Of a stretch of DNA of 61,282 nt, positions 25,644 to 34,844 are shown piece by piece (within the stretch, counting starts at the first letter, position 1; every line of letters starts with the position of its first letter). The stretch is taken from contig JBIOHJ010000001.1 of the NCBI GenBank assembly GCA_044448905.1, forward strand, positions 1 through 61,282, given 5' to 3'. The notes under the pieces are model-generated. The model was not told the DNA's origin, made no database searches, and saw nothing but the letters and a program-made list of their open reading frames with translations. The stretch comes from JBIOHJ01 sp044448905 (GTDB taxonomy: Bacteria; Bacteroidota; Bacteroidia; AKYH767-A; OLB10). The position numbers and the translations under genes were made by a program.

Positions 25644-26456
25644 ATGCATTACGACCCGATTAAGCGTACACTTGGCAATGCTTTTAACAAATCCCCTTTT
25701 CTGAGAAGACTTTTTTATTCGTTGCTTGATTTGCTTTTGCTGCGTGCATGGCATGTGCATAAAGAGTTAGGAAGTTGGAGTTCGGAGCCCGGAGAACAAA
25801 AACACATTAATATTTTAGATGCGGGTGCGGGATTTGGACAGTACACATTTTGGATGTGGAGAAAAATAAAAAACTGTTTCATTCTTGCCGTTGATGTAAA
25901 AGAAGAGCAAGTTACCGACTGCAATAATTTTTTTTCAAAGATCGGAGCTTCCAATGTAAAATTTGAGATTGCCGACCTTACTAAGTTTGTAAGAGAAAAC
26001 TCTTATGACCTGGTTCTTTCGGTTGATGTGATGGAACATATCCTTGAAGATGTCCTGGTATTTAAAAATTTTTATGCTTCGATGAAACCGGGCAGCATGC
26101 TTTTAATTTCAACACCAAGTGACCAGGGCGGAAGTGATGTTCATGCCGATTCTGATTCATCTTTTATTGAAGAACATGTTCGTGATGGTTATAATATTAA
26201 GGAGATTGAGCAAAAATTATTGACTGCGGGTTTTTCAAAAGTGAAGGCAAAATATGCTTACGGCACTCCGGGAAAAATTTCGTGGCGGCTGTCAATGAAA
26301 TATCCAATCAAGATGCTCGGTGTTTCTAAATTATTTTTCATTGTTCTTCCTTTTTATTATTTGATCGCATATCCTGTTTCCTTTGTTTTGAATTATTTTG
26401 ATATCCACATGCAACACCAAACCGGAACAGGATTGATTGTGAAAGCGTGGAAATAA
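25644..26456 (+). CDS. class I SAM-dependent methyltransferase
   Basis: A 270-residue methyltransferase with motif I ILDAGAGFGQYTFWM (about 52-66), the acidic ribose-binding end of strand 2 in ILAVDVKEEQ, and motif IV/V region YDLVLSVDVMEHILED. It lies closest to UbiG/Methyltransf_11-type enzymes with unknown small-molecule substrates. Near the C-terminus a hydrophobic stretch (SKLFFIVLPFYYLIAYPVSF) suggests attachment to the inner membrane, which would fit a lipid or quinone substrate; this is inference. Its neighbours are rbfA and a LolC/E-type permease. Confidence 0.85.
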   Translation: MHYDPIKRTLGNAFNKSPFLRRLFYSLLDLLLLRAWHVHKELGSWSSEPGEQKHINILDAGAGFGQYTFWMWRKIKNCFILAVDVKEEQVTDCNNFFSKIGASNVKFEIADLTKFVRENSYDLVLSVDVMEHILEDVLVFKNFYASMKPGSMLLISTPSDQGGSDVHADSDSSFIEEHVRDGYNIKEIEQKLLTAGFSKVKAKYAYGTPGKISWRLSMKYPIKMLGVSKLFFIVLPFYYLIAYPVSFVLNYFDIHMQHQTGTGLIVKAWK

Positions 26457-26461
26457 TCAGG

Positions 26462-26541
26462 TTTAAAGTTCAATGTTTGGTGTTTTAAGAGAAGAAAAAA
26501 AATAACTTTGGACTTTAAACTTTGAGCTTTGAACTTTCCTT
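26462..26541. repeat. AAACTTTGAACTTT-type dispersed repeat at a gene start
   Basis: The spacer holds TTTAAAGTTCAATG and then GGACTTTAAACTTTGAGCTT followed by TGAACTTTCC. The same AAAGTTTAAAGTTT family occurs at 35995-36036 and 55239-55262. The TTG start codon of the permease gene (26529) lies within it. Confidence 0.55.
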
Positions 26542-27761
26542 TCTACATAGCCAAACGATATATTGTATCGCGTAAATCCACAAATGTTATAAATATTATT
26601 TCGTGGGTTTCGGTGTTGGGTATTGCAGTAGGAACCGCAGGGTTGATCGTTGTGCTTTCCGTATTCAACGGTTTCGGCAACCTGGTGATTTCACTTTATG
26701 ATGCTTTTGACCCTGATATTAAAATAACAGCAAATATTGGCAAGACTTTTCTTCCCTCTAATGCGAATCTTGAACAGATTAAGAAAATTAAAGGGATTAA
26801 AGCTGCTTCACTGATTCTCGAAGAAAACGCGCTGCTTAAATACCGCGAAAAGCAAATGATCGCCACAGTAAAAGGAGTGGATGAAAATTTCCTAATCACA
26901 TCTGATTTAAAAAATAACATTGCCGAAGGTGAAATGCTTCTTGAATCAAAAGAAAAAAATTACACGGTGGTTGGAAGCGGAATAGCTTATGTGTTGGGAA
27001 TAAATCTTGAAGATATGTTCAGCCAGATAAATGTTTTTGTGCCGAAACGGGGTCATTCCGTTGCTTTAACACCGGAAGACGCTTTTACCAATTTGCTGAT
27101 TCGCCCTTCGGGAATATTTGTTATACAACAGGATTTTGATACGAAATATGTAGTGGTACCATTGCGTTTTGCCCGTGAACTGATTGGTGAAGAAAATAAA
27201 GTAAGCGCAATTGAAATTGCAATTGATAAAAATTCAGATGTGCAGGAAATAAAAAACCAGGTTGCACAAGCTGTCGGAAAAAATTTTAAAGTTCAGGACA
27301 GGATTGAACAGCACGATTTTCTGAATAAAATCCTTTCGTCCGAAAAATGGGCGGTATATTTAATCCTCAGCCTTATTCTTTTAATTTCGGCTTTCAGCAT
27401 TATTGGTTCGCTTACGATGTTGATTATTGACAAGAAACAGGACATTAGCACGTTCATCAGCATGGGTGCAGAACCTGCAACGGTGCGAAAAATTTTTTTA
27501 TCGGAAGGATTAATGATTTCGCTCATCGGAGGTGTAATTGGAATTTTTCTTGGCTGGCTGATTTGTTTTTTGCAGCAGCAATTCAAATTCATTAAGCTTG
27601 AAAACAGCGAATCGTTTGTAATAGATGCTTACCCCGTAAGCATGCAGCCATTTGATTTTGCAATAACGTTTTTAATCGTGTTTGTGATTGGCGTAGCTTT
27701 ATCAACTTTTGCATCATTCAAGCTGATAAACAAAAATTTTCTGCGTCTAAAACAGGGCTAA
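26529..27761 (+). CDS. LolC/LolE-like ABC transporter permease
   Basis: A 410-residue permease of the FtsX/MacB superfamily. One membrane span follows the N-terminus (about 22-44), then a periplasmic core domain (about 50-265), then three spans (about 275-300, 320-345, 375-397): the LolC/LolE topology. The N-terminal FYIAKRYIVSRKSTNVINIISWVSV, shortened to FYIAKRY...NIISWVSV, is typical. It probably extracts lipoproteins from the inner membrane with a LolD ATPase encoded elsewhere. The start is TTG at 26529 inside a dispersed repeat; no in-frame ATG is near. The stop overlaps by 4 bases with the convergent gene at 27758. Confidence 0.87.
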   Translation: MNFPFYIAKRYIVSRKSTNVINIISWVSVLGIAVGTAGLIVVLSVFNGFGNLVISLYDAFDPDIKITANIGKTFLPSNANLEQIKKIKGIKAASLILEENALLKYREKQMIATVKGVDENFLITSDLKNNIAEGEMLLESKEKNYTVVGSGIAYVLGINLEDMFSQINVFVPKRGHSVALTPEDAFTNLLIRPSGIFVIQQDFDTKYVVVPLRFARELIGEENKVSAIEIAIDKNSDVQEIKNQVAQAVGKNFKVQDRIEQHDFLNKILSSEKWAVYLILSLILLISAFSIIGSLTMLIIDKKQDISTFISMGAEPATVRKIFLSEGLMISLIGGVIGIFLGWLICFLQQQFKFIKLENSESFVIDAYPVSMQPFDFAITFLIVFVIGVALSTFASFKLINKNFLRLKQG

Positions 27762-29350
27762 TCCTTTATCACTTCGAACTGTTTTCGTAAAACTGAATTA
27801 TCATTTACAGCTTCTAAAAAGTAGCTGCCTGCTGTGAGCTTGCGGCAATTCATTTCAAAATAAAATTTCTTTTCATTATAAATCGCAATTGTTTTTCCCG
27901 TTACATCATAAACTGTAATCTTAAAAGCTGAACTGCCCGGAAGATACACCTTAGTGAGATTGTTTGCAGGATTTGGAAACAGTGACAGCTGACCTGCTTC
28001 AGGGTAATTATTATTTATTCCCAATGCAAAGGTGCAGTTGTTATACGTTTGAACTATTGTGGCTGTATCCACAACAATATTTTCATCTCCATTCTGGTAA
28101 AGCAGGAAATAAAAATATTCGAGCATCATTTCATCGGTAGTCGCTTCGCCAAGGCTAACATCAACCGGGGGGTTGCTGGGATTATGCGGGTTGTTTACTG
28201 TATTATCATACAACGCTTCGGCATATAACGTAGTGCCTGCAGGAATTTGAACAGGCTGGCGGAAGAAATAAGCGCCTTGGTAATGAAAATTCCAATCGGG
28301 AATATCAATAAGCTTTATGGTATCGCCAATCGCAGTAACACCAAATGAGAGATAGGTCCGCCCGATAAGGTGCATATGTGGAGCTACGGAAAGAACAGTG
28401 GCTGCAAACGGAACAGCTTGCTGCTGGTAAAAAGTTTTTATGCTATCAGCCGGAATAAATAACGGACCGTTGACCATTGAAGTTGAATGATTAAGTATGG
28501 GAACAATAAACACATTGCGCGTAGCCAGGTTGTTAGTGAGCAGCATATTAATGCGGGTGGAGTCGGTTTGCCCGGAAGAGCCCGCAGGGTAATGCACCTG
28601 CATTATAACATGCGAATTGGCTTTAAGAGAAATGCCCATATTATTCGGCAGGTAATAAGGCTGCGAACCCGGCACCCATGCTCCAATCAGCGATGCTGTA
28701 TTGCTGCCAATTCCTCCAAAGCTGGTGTAGCCCGGATCGGGATCGGCAAGATCGAGGTTGATGCAGGTTTGTGCAGTGTCGGCAAATACGAGCACATGAT
28801 GCACAATATTATTATTGCCGGGAAGCACTTCCATGGCGGTAATAAATTTGTCAACCGAAGTTACATTCTGAATTACAAAACACCTGTAGAGGTCAGATGA
28901 AGTAACAGGCACCGTATAGGTTTGCATAATTACGCTTAAATCGGGGCTGGCAATTTGCGCTAAACCGCTATACACCGGTGGCGTTGGCGCATTTCCCGGG
29001 TTTCCCTGTAGCGTACCATTATTAACCCAATCGTTTATCAGGTCAATTTCTTCCTGCGTTAGTACCCGTTCGTGGGCGTAAGTCTGGTAGTTTTCATCAG
29101 GAGGCCAGGGAGGCATCAACCGCTGGTTAACTCTGATCTGCATCATGGAGCTGTTGTTAGCCGCATCCAGGTACGTCATGAGCGGAAAAGGCGCAATGCC
29201 GTTGCTGTTGTGGCAGCCTGTGCAGCGCGTGTAAAGAATGCAGGCAATGTTATCGGCCCATGTGGGCGTTTGCGCCTGTGTTTGAGCAACACCTGAAGCG
29301 ATGATTTGAAGAAATAATACGAATGCAAAAAGTGTAGAGGTTTTTTTCAT
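27758..29350 (-). CDS. secreted haem and copper monooxygenase-like protein, T9SS
   Basis: A 530-residue exported protein with three parts. A signal peptide (1-22) is followed by a cytochrome c-like segment with CTGCH (about 43-47) and RLMPPWPPD as probable Met region. The middle (about 125-430) matches the copper type II, ascorbate-dependent monooxygenase fold: HHVLVFAD, VIMQVHYPAG, PHMHLIG and DEMMLEYF place the His-His, His, His-x-His and Met ligands in family order. The C-terminal 80 residues (LFPNPANNLTKVYL to KQFEVIKD) are a type A sorting domain, so it is sent to the surface. The substrate is unknown; electrons could pass from the haem to copper. Confidence 0.85.
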   Translation of the reverse strand: MKKTSTLFAFVLFLQIIASGVAQTQAQTPTWADNIACILYTRCTGCHNSNGIAPFPLMTYLDAANNSSMMQIRVNQRLMPPWPPDENYQTYAHERVLTQEEIDLINDWVNNGTLQGNPGNAPTPPVYSGLAQIASPDLSVIMQTYTVPVTSSDLYRCFVIQNVTSVDKFITAMEVLPGNNNIVHHVLVFADTAQTCINLDLADPDPGYTSFGGIGSNTASLIGAWVPGSQPYYLPNNMGISLKANSHVIMQVHYPAGSSGQTDSTRINMLLTNNLATRNVFIVPILNHSTSMVNGPLFIPADSIKTFYQQQAVPFAATVLSVAPHMHLIGRTYLSFGVTAIGDTIKLIDIPDWNFHYQGAYFFRQPVQIPAGTTLYAEALYDNTVNNPHNPSNPPVDVSLGEATTDEMMLEYFYFLLYQNGDENIVVDTATIVQTYNNCTFALGINNNYPEAGQLSLFPNPANNLTKVYLPGSSAFKITVYDVTGKTIAIYNEKKFYFEMNCRKLTAGSYFLEAVNDNSVLRKQFEVIKD

Positions 29351-29441
29351 GCGTTATTTTTTAGTAAAGGTATAAACTTTTAGAGTTCTACTGCAATACT
29401 TCATGGTTAAGTCCTTATGAGCCTGTTTTTTCTTTCCGATT

Positions 29442-31961
29442 TTAATCCACCACCACTTTTTTCACATTCTTCTTTCCCCCTGCTTCCACACTTATAAAAT
29501 AAATTCCCTGTGAAAAATTGCGCACATTTATTTTAGTTTCCAGTATATGGTTTACAGTTTCCAGTTGTTTGGTAGCAATTTTGTTTCCTTTTATATCCGT
29601 AAGAGTTAATGCTATTTTCTTGTCAACCGGAAGCTGCAAACCGGAAACCGTAAACTCTGTTGTTGCAGGATTCGGATAAACTGTAAACTGTAAACCGGAA
29701 ACTTCCAACTCCTCCACTCCAAGCGCTTCACTCAAATTCAGCTTATACATTCCTCGTCCGTAAGTCCCCACCAGCAGCATTTGCGATGGTGTATGGATTT
29801 TTAAATCGTTACAAACCAGCACAGGCATACCCGTACCGAGCGGGTCCCATGTTGCGCCCATATCGCGTGTATAATAAACCCCGGCATCGGTAGCGAGATA
29901 ATAAGTAGAATCAATCGTCTGGTCGGGAACAATATCGTTGCAGGGAATGTCAGGAAGATTTCCGTCAATCGCATTCCATGTCGTACCGTTATTATTAGTC
30001 ATATACACGTGCGCCATATTATCGTGGTAGCGGTAGCCCGACAACGTAACATAAGCACGGCTTGCAATAAACGGGTCGCAGGTAACACGGGTAACCCAGC
30101 GCACAGGAAGTATGCCGGTAACGTTAGTCCATAAAGTTCCGCCATTCATCGTGCGCCATACTTTACCGTCATCAGTTCCGGCATAAATCACATCGCTGTT
30201 CAAAGGTGAAACATCAATAGTTGTAATGGTGCCGAATAATAAATTTCCGTTTGGATCAACGGTAGTTAAATCGGGAGAGATGGAAAACCAGTTATCACCG
30301 CGGTCAAAAGTTTTATGCACCTGCTGGTAGCCAGTGTATAATATTTGAGGGTCATCGGGATCAAAAACGATGGGAGTGTTCCAGTTTCCTGAACCGTTCA
30401 AACCATTCACAATATAATTAAAATTTATACCGCCATCATCGGAGCGGAAAATATTTCCATACTGGTATTCGCCATACCAATAAGTGTTGTCAACCGGATC
30501 AATCAACGCATAAAACCCATCACCGCCAATCAGGTATTCCCAGTCATAAAACGAACCTGTCGTAGTGCGTACCACATTATTATCCTGCGTTCCGCCAACC
30601 AAAACATTCGGGTCGTTATAATCAACTTCACAGGTATAAAACTGCGTAATTGGTAAGCCTTCGTGATGCGTCCATGTATCGCCACCGTCATCCGAAATAT
30701 GCAACCCGCCATCATTGCCATTCATTACAAAATCATGGTTGAGCTGATGTACAGCTATTGCATGCTGGTCAACGTGAGCAAATTCAAATGTAGGTCCCCA
30801 CGAATTTCCTCCATCTGCTGTTTTCCACATGTCAAACCCTATTACATAAACAATATCCGGATCGGTTGGATCCACTTTCACTCTGCCATACCAGTAACCT
30901 TGGTTTCCCATGCTGCCCGTTAAATCAAAATCGTTAGTCTGAGTCCAGGTGTTCCCGTTATTGGCGGATTTATATAACCCGAGAAATCCATAATTGTCGT
31001 CAATATACATAGCATAAACAATATTGGGGCTCGAAGCGCACAAATCAATTCCAATCCTGCTGTACAAGCCTCCAACCGCGGGTAAGCCTGCCGTAAGCTG
31101 GCTGAATGTTAAGCCGCCATCAGTTGAACGCCACACACCGCTGGTTACACCATAATATCTTTTGTTATTCGGCCTGCGTGTACGCTCGAACATAGCGGCA
31201 TAAACATAATTCGGGTTAACCGGGTTAATAACTACGTCAATACACCCCGTGCTGTCGGTAAGAAATAAAACTTTTGTCCATGATAAGCCACCGTCAGCAG
31301 TGCGGTACAAGCCGCGGTCAGGAGTCGGTCCGTACAAATCACCCATTGTTGCTGCAAAAGCGATATCAGGATTGGTGGGATGAACAGCCATGCGTCCCGT
31401 CATGCGTGTATTATTCAAACCTACATTTGTCCACGTTAACCCTGCATTGGTTGATTTATACACACCGTTAGCATCATACGTAAGTGAGCCGCTTCCGCAA
31501 TTAGCTTCACCCGTTCCTACATAAATTATATTCGGATTAGATGGTGCAATTGCAATGTCTCCCATTGACATGGTTTCGTTATCATCGAAAACGGGAAACC
31601 ATGTTGTGCCGCCATCTATAGTTTTAAAAACGCCACCTGAAGAAGCTGCGAGGTAAGCAATGTTTTGATTAGTCGGGTGCATTTCTATATCCGAAATCCT
31701 CCCTCCTATGTTATTGGGTCCTGCGTATTGCCACGCAGCAACTGATGCAGAACGCAACTGAGCAGACCGGTTTTTAAATTCGCGCACGGCTGCCTGGTGT
31801 GCTGCATAATCAATTTTTCCATAAGGATACGAGCGTTGCGCGTAGAAATAATCATAACCTGGAGTTTCGGCAGATTGATGTTTTTTCTTTTTGATTGAAT
31901 AAAAAAATGCAACTGCTGATAATGATGCGATAGAAACAATAACAAGGAATATTCTTTTCAT
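29442..31961 (-). CDS. secreted BNR/sortilin-type propeller protein, T9SS
   Basis: An 839-residue surface protein. The N-terminus is a membrane-anchor-like or signal sequence (FLVIVSIASLSAVAFFYSI). Residues 70-745 carry about ten BNR/Asp-box motifs (GGVFKTIDGGTTWFP, KSTNAGLTWTN, RTADGGLSWTK) of the VPS10/sortilin beta-propeller type, usual in glycan- or protein-binding exported proteins. The end (VYPNPATTEFTV to KKVVVD) is a type A T9SS sorting domain. Part of that domain and the linker before it are encoded by dispersed GTTTACAGTTTCC-type repeats (29536-29706), giving SGLQFTV, SGLQLPV and LETVNHILET. Ligand unknown. Confidence 0.87.
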   Translation of the reverse strand: MKRIFLVIVSIASLSAVAFFYSIKKKKHQSAETPGYDYFYAQRSYPYGKIDYAAHQAAVREFKNRSAQLRSASVAAWQYAGPNNIGGRISDIEMHPTNQNIAYLAASSGGVFKTIDGGTTWFPVFDDNETMSMGDIAIAPSNPNIIYVGTGEANCGSGSLTYDANGVYKSTNAGLTWTNVGLNNTRMTGRMAVHPTNPDIAFAATMGDLYGPTPDRGLYRTADGGLSWTKVLFLTDSTGCIDVVINPVNPNYVYAAMFERTRRPNNKRYYGVTSGVWRSTDGGLTFSQLTAGLPAVGGLYSRIGIDLCASSPNIVYAMYIDDNYGFLGLYKSANNGNTWTQTNDFDLTGSMGNQGYWYGRVKVDPTDPDIVYVIGFDMWKTADGGNSWGPTFEFAHVDQHAIAVHQLNHDFVMNGNDGGLHISDDGGDTWTHHEGLPITQFYTCEVDYNDPNVLVGGTQDNNVVRTTTGSFYDWEYLIGGDGFYALIDPVDNTYWYGEYQYGNIFRSDDGGINFNYIVNGLNGSGNWNTPIVFDPDDPQILYTGYQQVHKTFDRGDNWFSISPDLTTVDPNGNLLFGTITTIDVSPLNSDVIYAGTDDGKVWRTMNGGTLWTNVTGILPVRWVTRVTCDPFIASRAYVTLSGYRYHDNMAHVYMTNNNGTTWNAIDGNLPDIPCNDIVPDQTIDSTYYLATDAGVYYTRDMGATWDPLGTGMPVLVCNDLKIHTPSQMLLVGTYGRGMYKLNLSEALGVEELEVSGLQFTVYPNPATTEFTVSGLQLPVDKKIALTLTDIKGNKIATKQLETVNHILETKINVRNFSQGIYFISVEAGGKKNVKKVVVD
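29536..29706 (-). repeat. GTTTACAGTTTCCGG-type repeats inside a coding region
   Basis: Three clusters, at 29536-29570, 29624-29656 and 29677-29706, consist of short units such as GTTTACAGTTTCC, AACCGGAAGC and AACTGTAAACCGGAAAC. On the coding strand they specify SGLQFTV, TVSGLQLPV and LETVNHILET of the T9SS sorting domain of the gene at 29442. Sequences of this kind are, from general knowledge, common in Bacteroidota spacers. Confidence 0.5.
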
Positions 31962-32148
31962 TTTAATTTGTTTGGAGGCACTAAATTAAGGATAAAAGCG
32001 GATGGCTGAATCACATATAATACTGTTTTCAACAGTTGTTTATTGATTGATTTCTCATGCCCACATCATTTTAAGACAATATTTCAATAAAATTTGCCGT
32101 TGCTAACGCAATCGGACAAACAATTTCGAAAATCACCATAAAAATTCA

Positions 32149-34653
32149 ATGAGTTTGATACGAAAAATTTTTCTTTCCATACTTGTTTTAATTGTCCTGT
32201 TATTTGTTACAGCGATTGCGCTGTCATTTTTTTACAGCAAGGAAATAAAACAGTATGTAATAACTGCCATAAATAAAAATCTTAATGCAGAAATTATTGT
32301 CAGTGAAATTGATTTCTCATTGCTCAGTAATTTTCCATATGCCTCTGTTGAATTTTCAAATTTAATTTCAAAAGAACCCAAACAGCTTAATACCCATGAT
32401 ACGTTGCTGAACGCAAAGCAGCTTTCGCTTTTATTTAACCTGTTTGACCTCATTAGCAAAAATTATGTGTTGCAAAAAATTGTTTTAACCGATGCTCAAC
32501 TTAACCTGAAAATAAACAAAGACGGTGAGAATAACTATCATATATGGAAAACAGATTCTGCTGATTCAGGTGATAATTTTAAAATGGAGATTGAAAAACT
32601 AAGAATGGAAAATGTGCATGTAAATTATAAAAGCATCCATGCTGAGCAGGATTATTCTTTTAAGATTAATGAGGGAGATTTAGCAGGAAATTTTATTGCA
32701 GATAAATATTCGGTTAAAGCAACTGCTGATTTGATGGTGGAAAAAATTATTTCCGGTAAAATTAACTGGGTGAAGAATAAAGAAGCTAAAATTGATTTAT
32801 TGTTGAATGTTGATGATGGCAAAGATTTATATACGATTGAAAAGTCTGCAATAAAGCTTGCCGGTCTTGATTTAACAGTAGCAGGCACTATTCTCTCTCC
32901 CGAAGGATTTGATGAGTATGATTTGACAATTGAGTCAAAAGACGCAAACTTAAAATCTCTTCTTTCAGTCATTCCTGCCGAATACAATAGCAATCTTAAC
33001 GATTACAATTTCAAAGGAAGTGCGGTTTTAAAAACAACTATTAAAGGGCGTTCCGACAAGAAACATGACCCGGTTTTCATCGTAAATTTCGGAACAGAAA
33101 ATTCTTCAGTATCGCCAAAAAATTCTGACTACCATTTAACCGGTTTAAAATTCACCGGCTTTTATACAAGCAGTAGAAGTGAAAAAAATCCGGTAAGCTA
33201 TTTATCATTAAAAAATGTCCGTTCTGTTTTAAACGGGCAGGCAATTATCGGAAATCTTGAAATAGAAAATTTCAAAAACCCGTTTCTTCGCTTTGAAGCT
33301 GATGCCAAAGCCGATCTTTCGATATTGCATAAATTCATTACCATAGATACGCTTGAAAATATTTTAGGCAGCATGGACATCAGTAACGCCAAGTTTTCAG
33401 GAAGAGTAAATGATAATTCTACATACATTTCAACCGGAAATATAACATTCAACAATGTTAGCTTTAAGTTCAAACAAAAGCCAGTTGTTTTTTCTGCTGT
33501 AAATGGAAACCTCGTTCTGAGCAAAAATAATCTTCAGATAATTTCTTTAGAGGGTAAAACTCCTCAAAGCAACTTTATGTTTGCAGGAAACCTTGATAAT
33601 TTCTTTGGATACTTCTTTGCAAAAAATCAAAAGCTAAATGTTACGGCATCAATGCGATCGCAAAACCTCGATCTTAATGAAATCATGGAAAAAGATGCAG
33701 CAACCTCAGCAAACGACACGATATATAAAATTACATTTTCAAAAGACCTGGCCTTTTCATTTAATGTAGATATAGCAAAGCTCAATTTTAACAAATTTAA
33801 TTCTTCGGGTGTAAAAGGAAGGATTGAATTAAACAATGGTATGCTTTCCACTCATGCTTTACAATTTAGTTCGATGGATGGAAATGTTCTGCTGCAAGGC
33901 TCTATACGCGAAATTCCAAATGACAGTCTTGTGATACAGTATGATGCTACAGTAAAAAACCTCGACATCACTAAATTGTTTTACCAGATGGGAAATTTCG
34001 GGCAACAAGTCATTACCGATAAAAACCTGAAAGGAAATGTAACGGCTGATGTGCAGTTTCTCTCACACTGGAGCAATACGCTCGATTGCAACCTTGATAA
34101 AGTTCATGCCACTGCAACCATCACTATCGAAAATGGCAGATTGGTTAATTTCTCTCCCATGCTCGCGCTTTCAAAATATGTAAAAGGGGCTGACCTGAAT
34201 GACATTTCATTTTCTACTTTGAAAAATACCATAGAGATGAAAGACCGCAAAGTAATTATTCCTGGCATGGAAATTAATTCAAGCGCATTGAATATTACGG
34301 CCAACGGTGTTCACGGATTTGATAATATGATTGATTACCATTTGCAGCTATTGTTGTCGCAGCTGATGGGGAAAAAGGTAAAGAATATGAACACAGAATT
34401 CGGCACCATTGAAGATGACAATCTCGGGCGGACAAAAATTTTTATATCCATGAAAGGGCCTGCTGCCAACCCGAAATTTTCTTATGACTCTAAAGGACTA
34501 AAGGAAAAAATCTCAACCGATATCAAAAAGGAACGTGAAACCCTTAAAGAGATTTTGAAAAAAGAATTTGTCAGGAAAGACTCACTACCTGATAAAAAGG
34601 AACAAAAAAAGCAGGAAGAACTGGAAATTGATACCAGCGAGGGGGGTGAATAG
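32149..34653 (+). CDS. AsmA-family protein
   Basis: An 834-residue protein with one N-terminal membrane span (about 6-29, IFLSILVLIVLLFVTAIALSFF) and a long beta-rich periplasmic part. The start (LNAEIIVSEIDFSLLSNFPYASVEFSNL, here shortened) and the C-terminal region (about 540-770, with GRIELNNGMLS, LDCNLDKVHATATITIENGRLVNF) match AsmA and the related bridge-like lipid transfer proteins, which act in outer-membrane lipid homeostasis. The last 65 residues are Lys/Glu-rich and disordered (KEILKKEFVRKDSLPDKKEQKKQ). The spacer before it holds a small inverted repeat, ACTGTT-TTC-AACAGT, at 32022-32036. Confidence 0.83.
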   Translation: MSLIRKIFLSILVLIVLLFVTAIALSFFYSKEIKQYVITAINKNLNAEIIVSEIDFSLLSNFPYASVEFSNLISKEPKQLNTHDTLLNAKQLSLLFNLFDLISKNYVLQKIVLTDAQLNLKINKDGENNYHIWKTDSADSGDNFKMEIEKLRMENVHVNYKSIHAEQDYSFKINEGDLAGNFIADKYSVKATADLMVEKIISGKINWVKNKEAKIDLLLNVDDGKDLYTIEKSAIKLAGLDLTVAGTILSPEGFDEYDLTIESKDANLKSLLSVIPAEYNSNLNDYNFKGSAVLKTTIKGRSDKKHDPVFIVNFGTENSSVSPKNSDYHLTGLKFTGFYTSSRSEKNPVSYLSLKNVRSVLNGQAIIGNLEIENFKNPFLRFEADAKADLSILHKFITIDTLENILGSMDISNAKFSGRVNDNSTYISTGNITFNNVSFKFKQKPVVFSAVNGNLVLSKNNLQIISLEGKTPQSNFMFAGNLDNFFGYFFAKNQKLNVTASMRSQNLDLNEIMEKDAATSANDTIYKITFSKDLAFSFNVDIAKLNFNKFNSSGVKGRIELNNGMLSTHALQFSSMDGNVLLQGSIREIPNDSLVIQYDATVKNLDITKLFYQMGNFGQQVITDKNLKGNVTADVQFLSHWSNTLDCNLDKVHATATITIENGRLVNFSPMLALSKYVKGADLNDISFSTLKNTIEMKDRKVIIPGMEINSSALNITANGVHGFDNMIDYHLQLLLSQLMGKKVKNMNTEFGTIEDDNLGRTKIFISMKGPAANPKFSYDSKGLKEKISTDIKKERETLKEILKKEFVRKDSLPDKKEQKKQEELEIDTSEGGE

Positions 34654-34734
34654 TTATTTGGTTAATCGTTAATTGTTAGTCGTTTGAGCCTTAGGCGGAA
34701 GTATGTATTTCTTCGAATAAATTTTTTGTTATAT

Positions 34735-34756
34735 CTTGCGCAAGTTTTCAAAACTT
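34735..34756. promoter_or_regulatory. two overlapping perfect palindromes
   Basis: CTTGCGCAAG (34735-34744) and AAGTTTT-C-AAAACTT (34742-34756) share the bases AAG, so only one hairpin can form at a time. They lie 89 bases before the histidine kinase start. Both could bind dimeric proteins. The rest of the 191-base spacer (34654-34844) also has GCCTTAGGC at 34688-34696 but no gene. Confidence 0.45.
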
Positions 34757-34844
34757 ATTCTGCCTCTGGAATACATTTTTACTTAAAGTTTTTTAGCATT
34801 TCTGCTGTAAGCTAACCATAGCAGTACATATTAATTATCGTATC

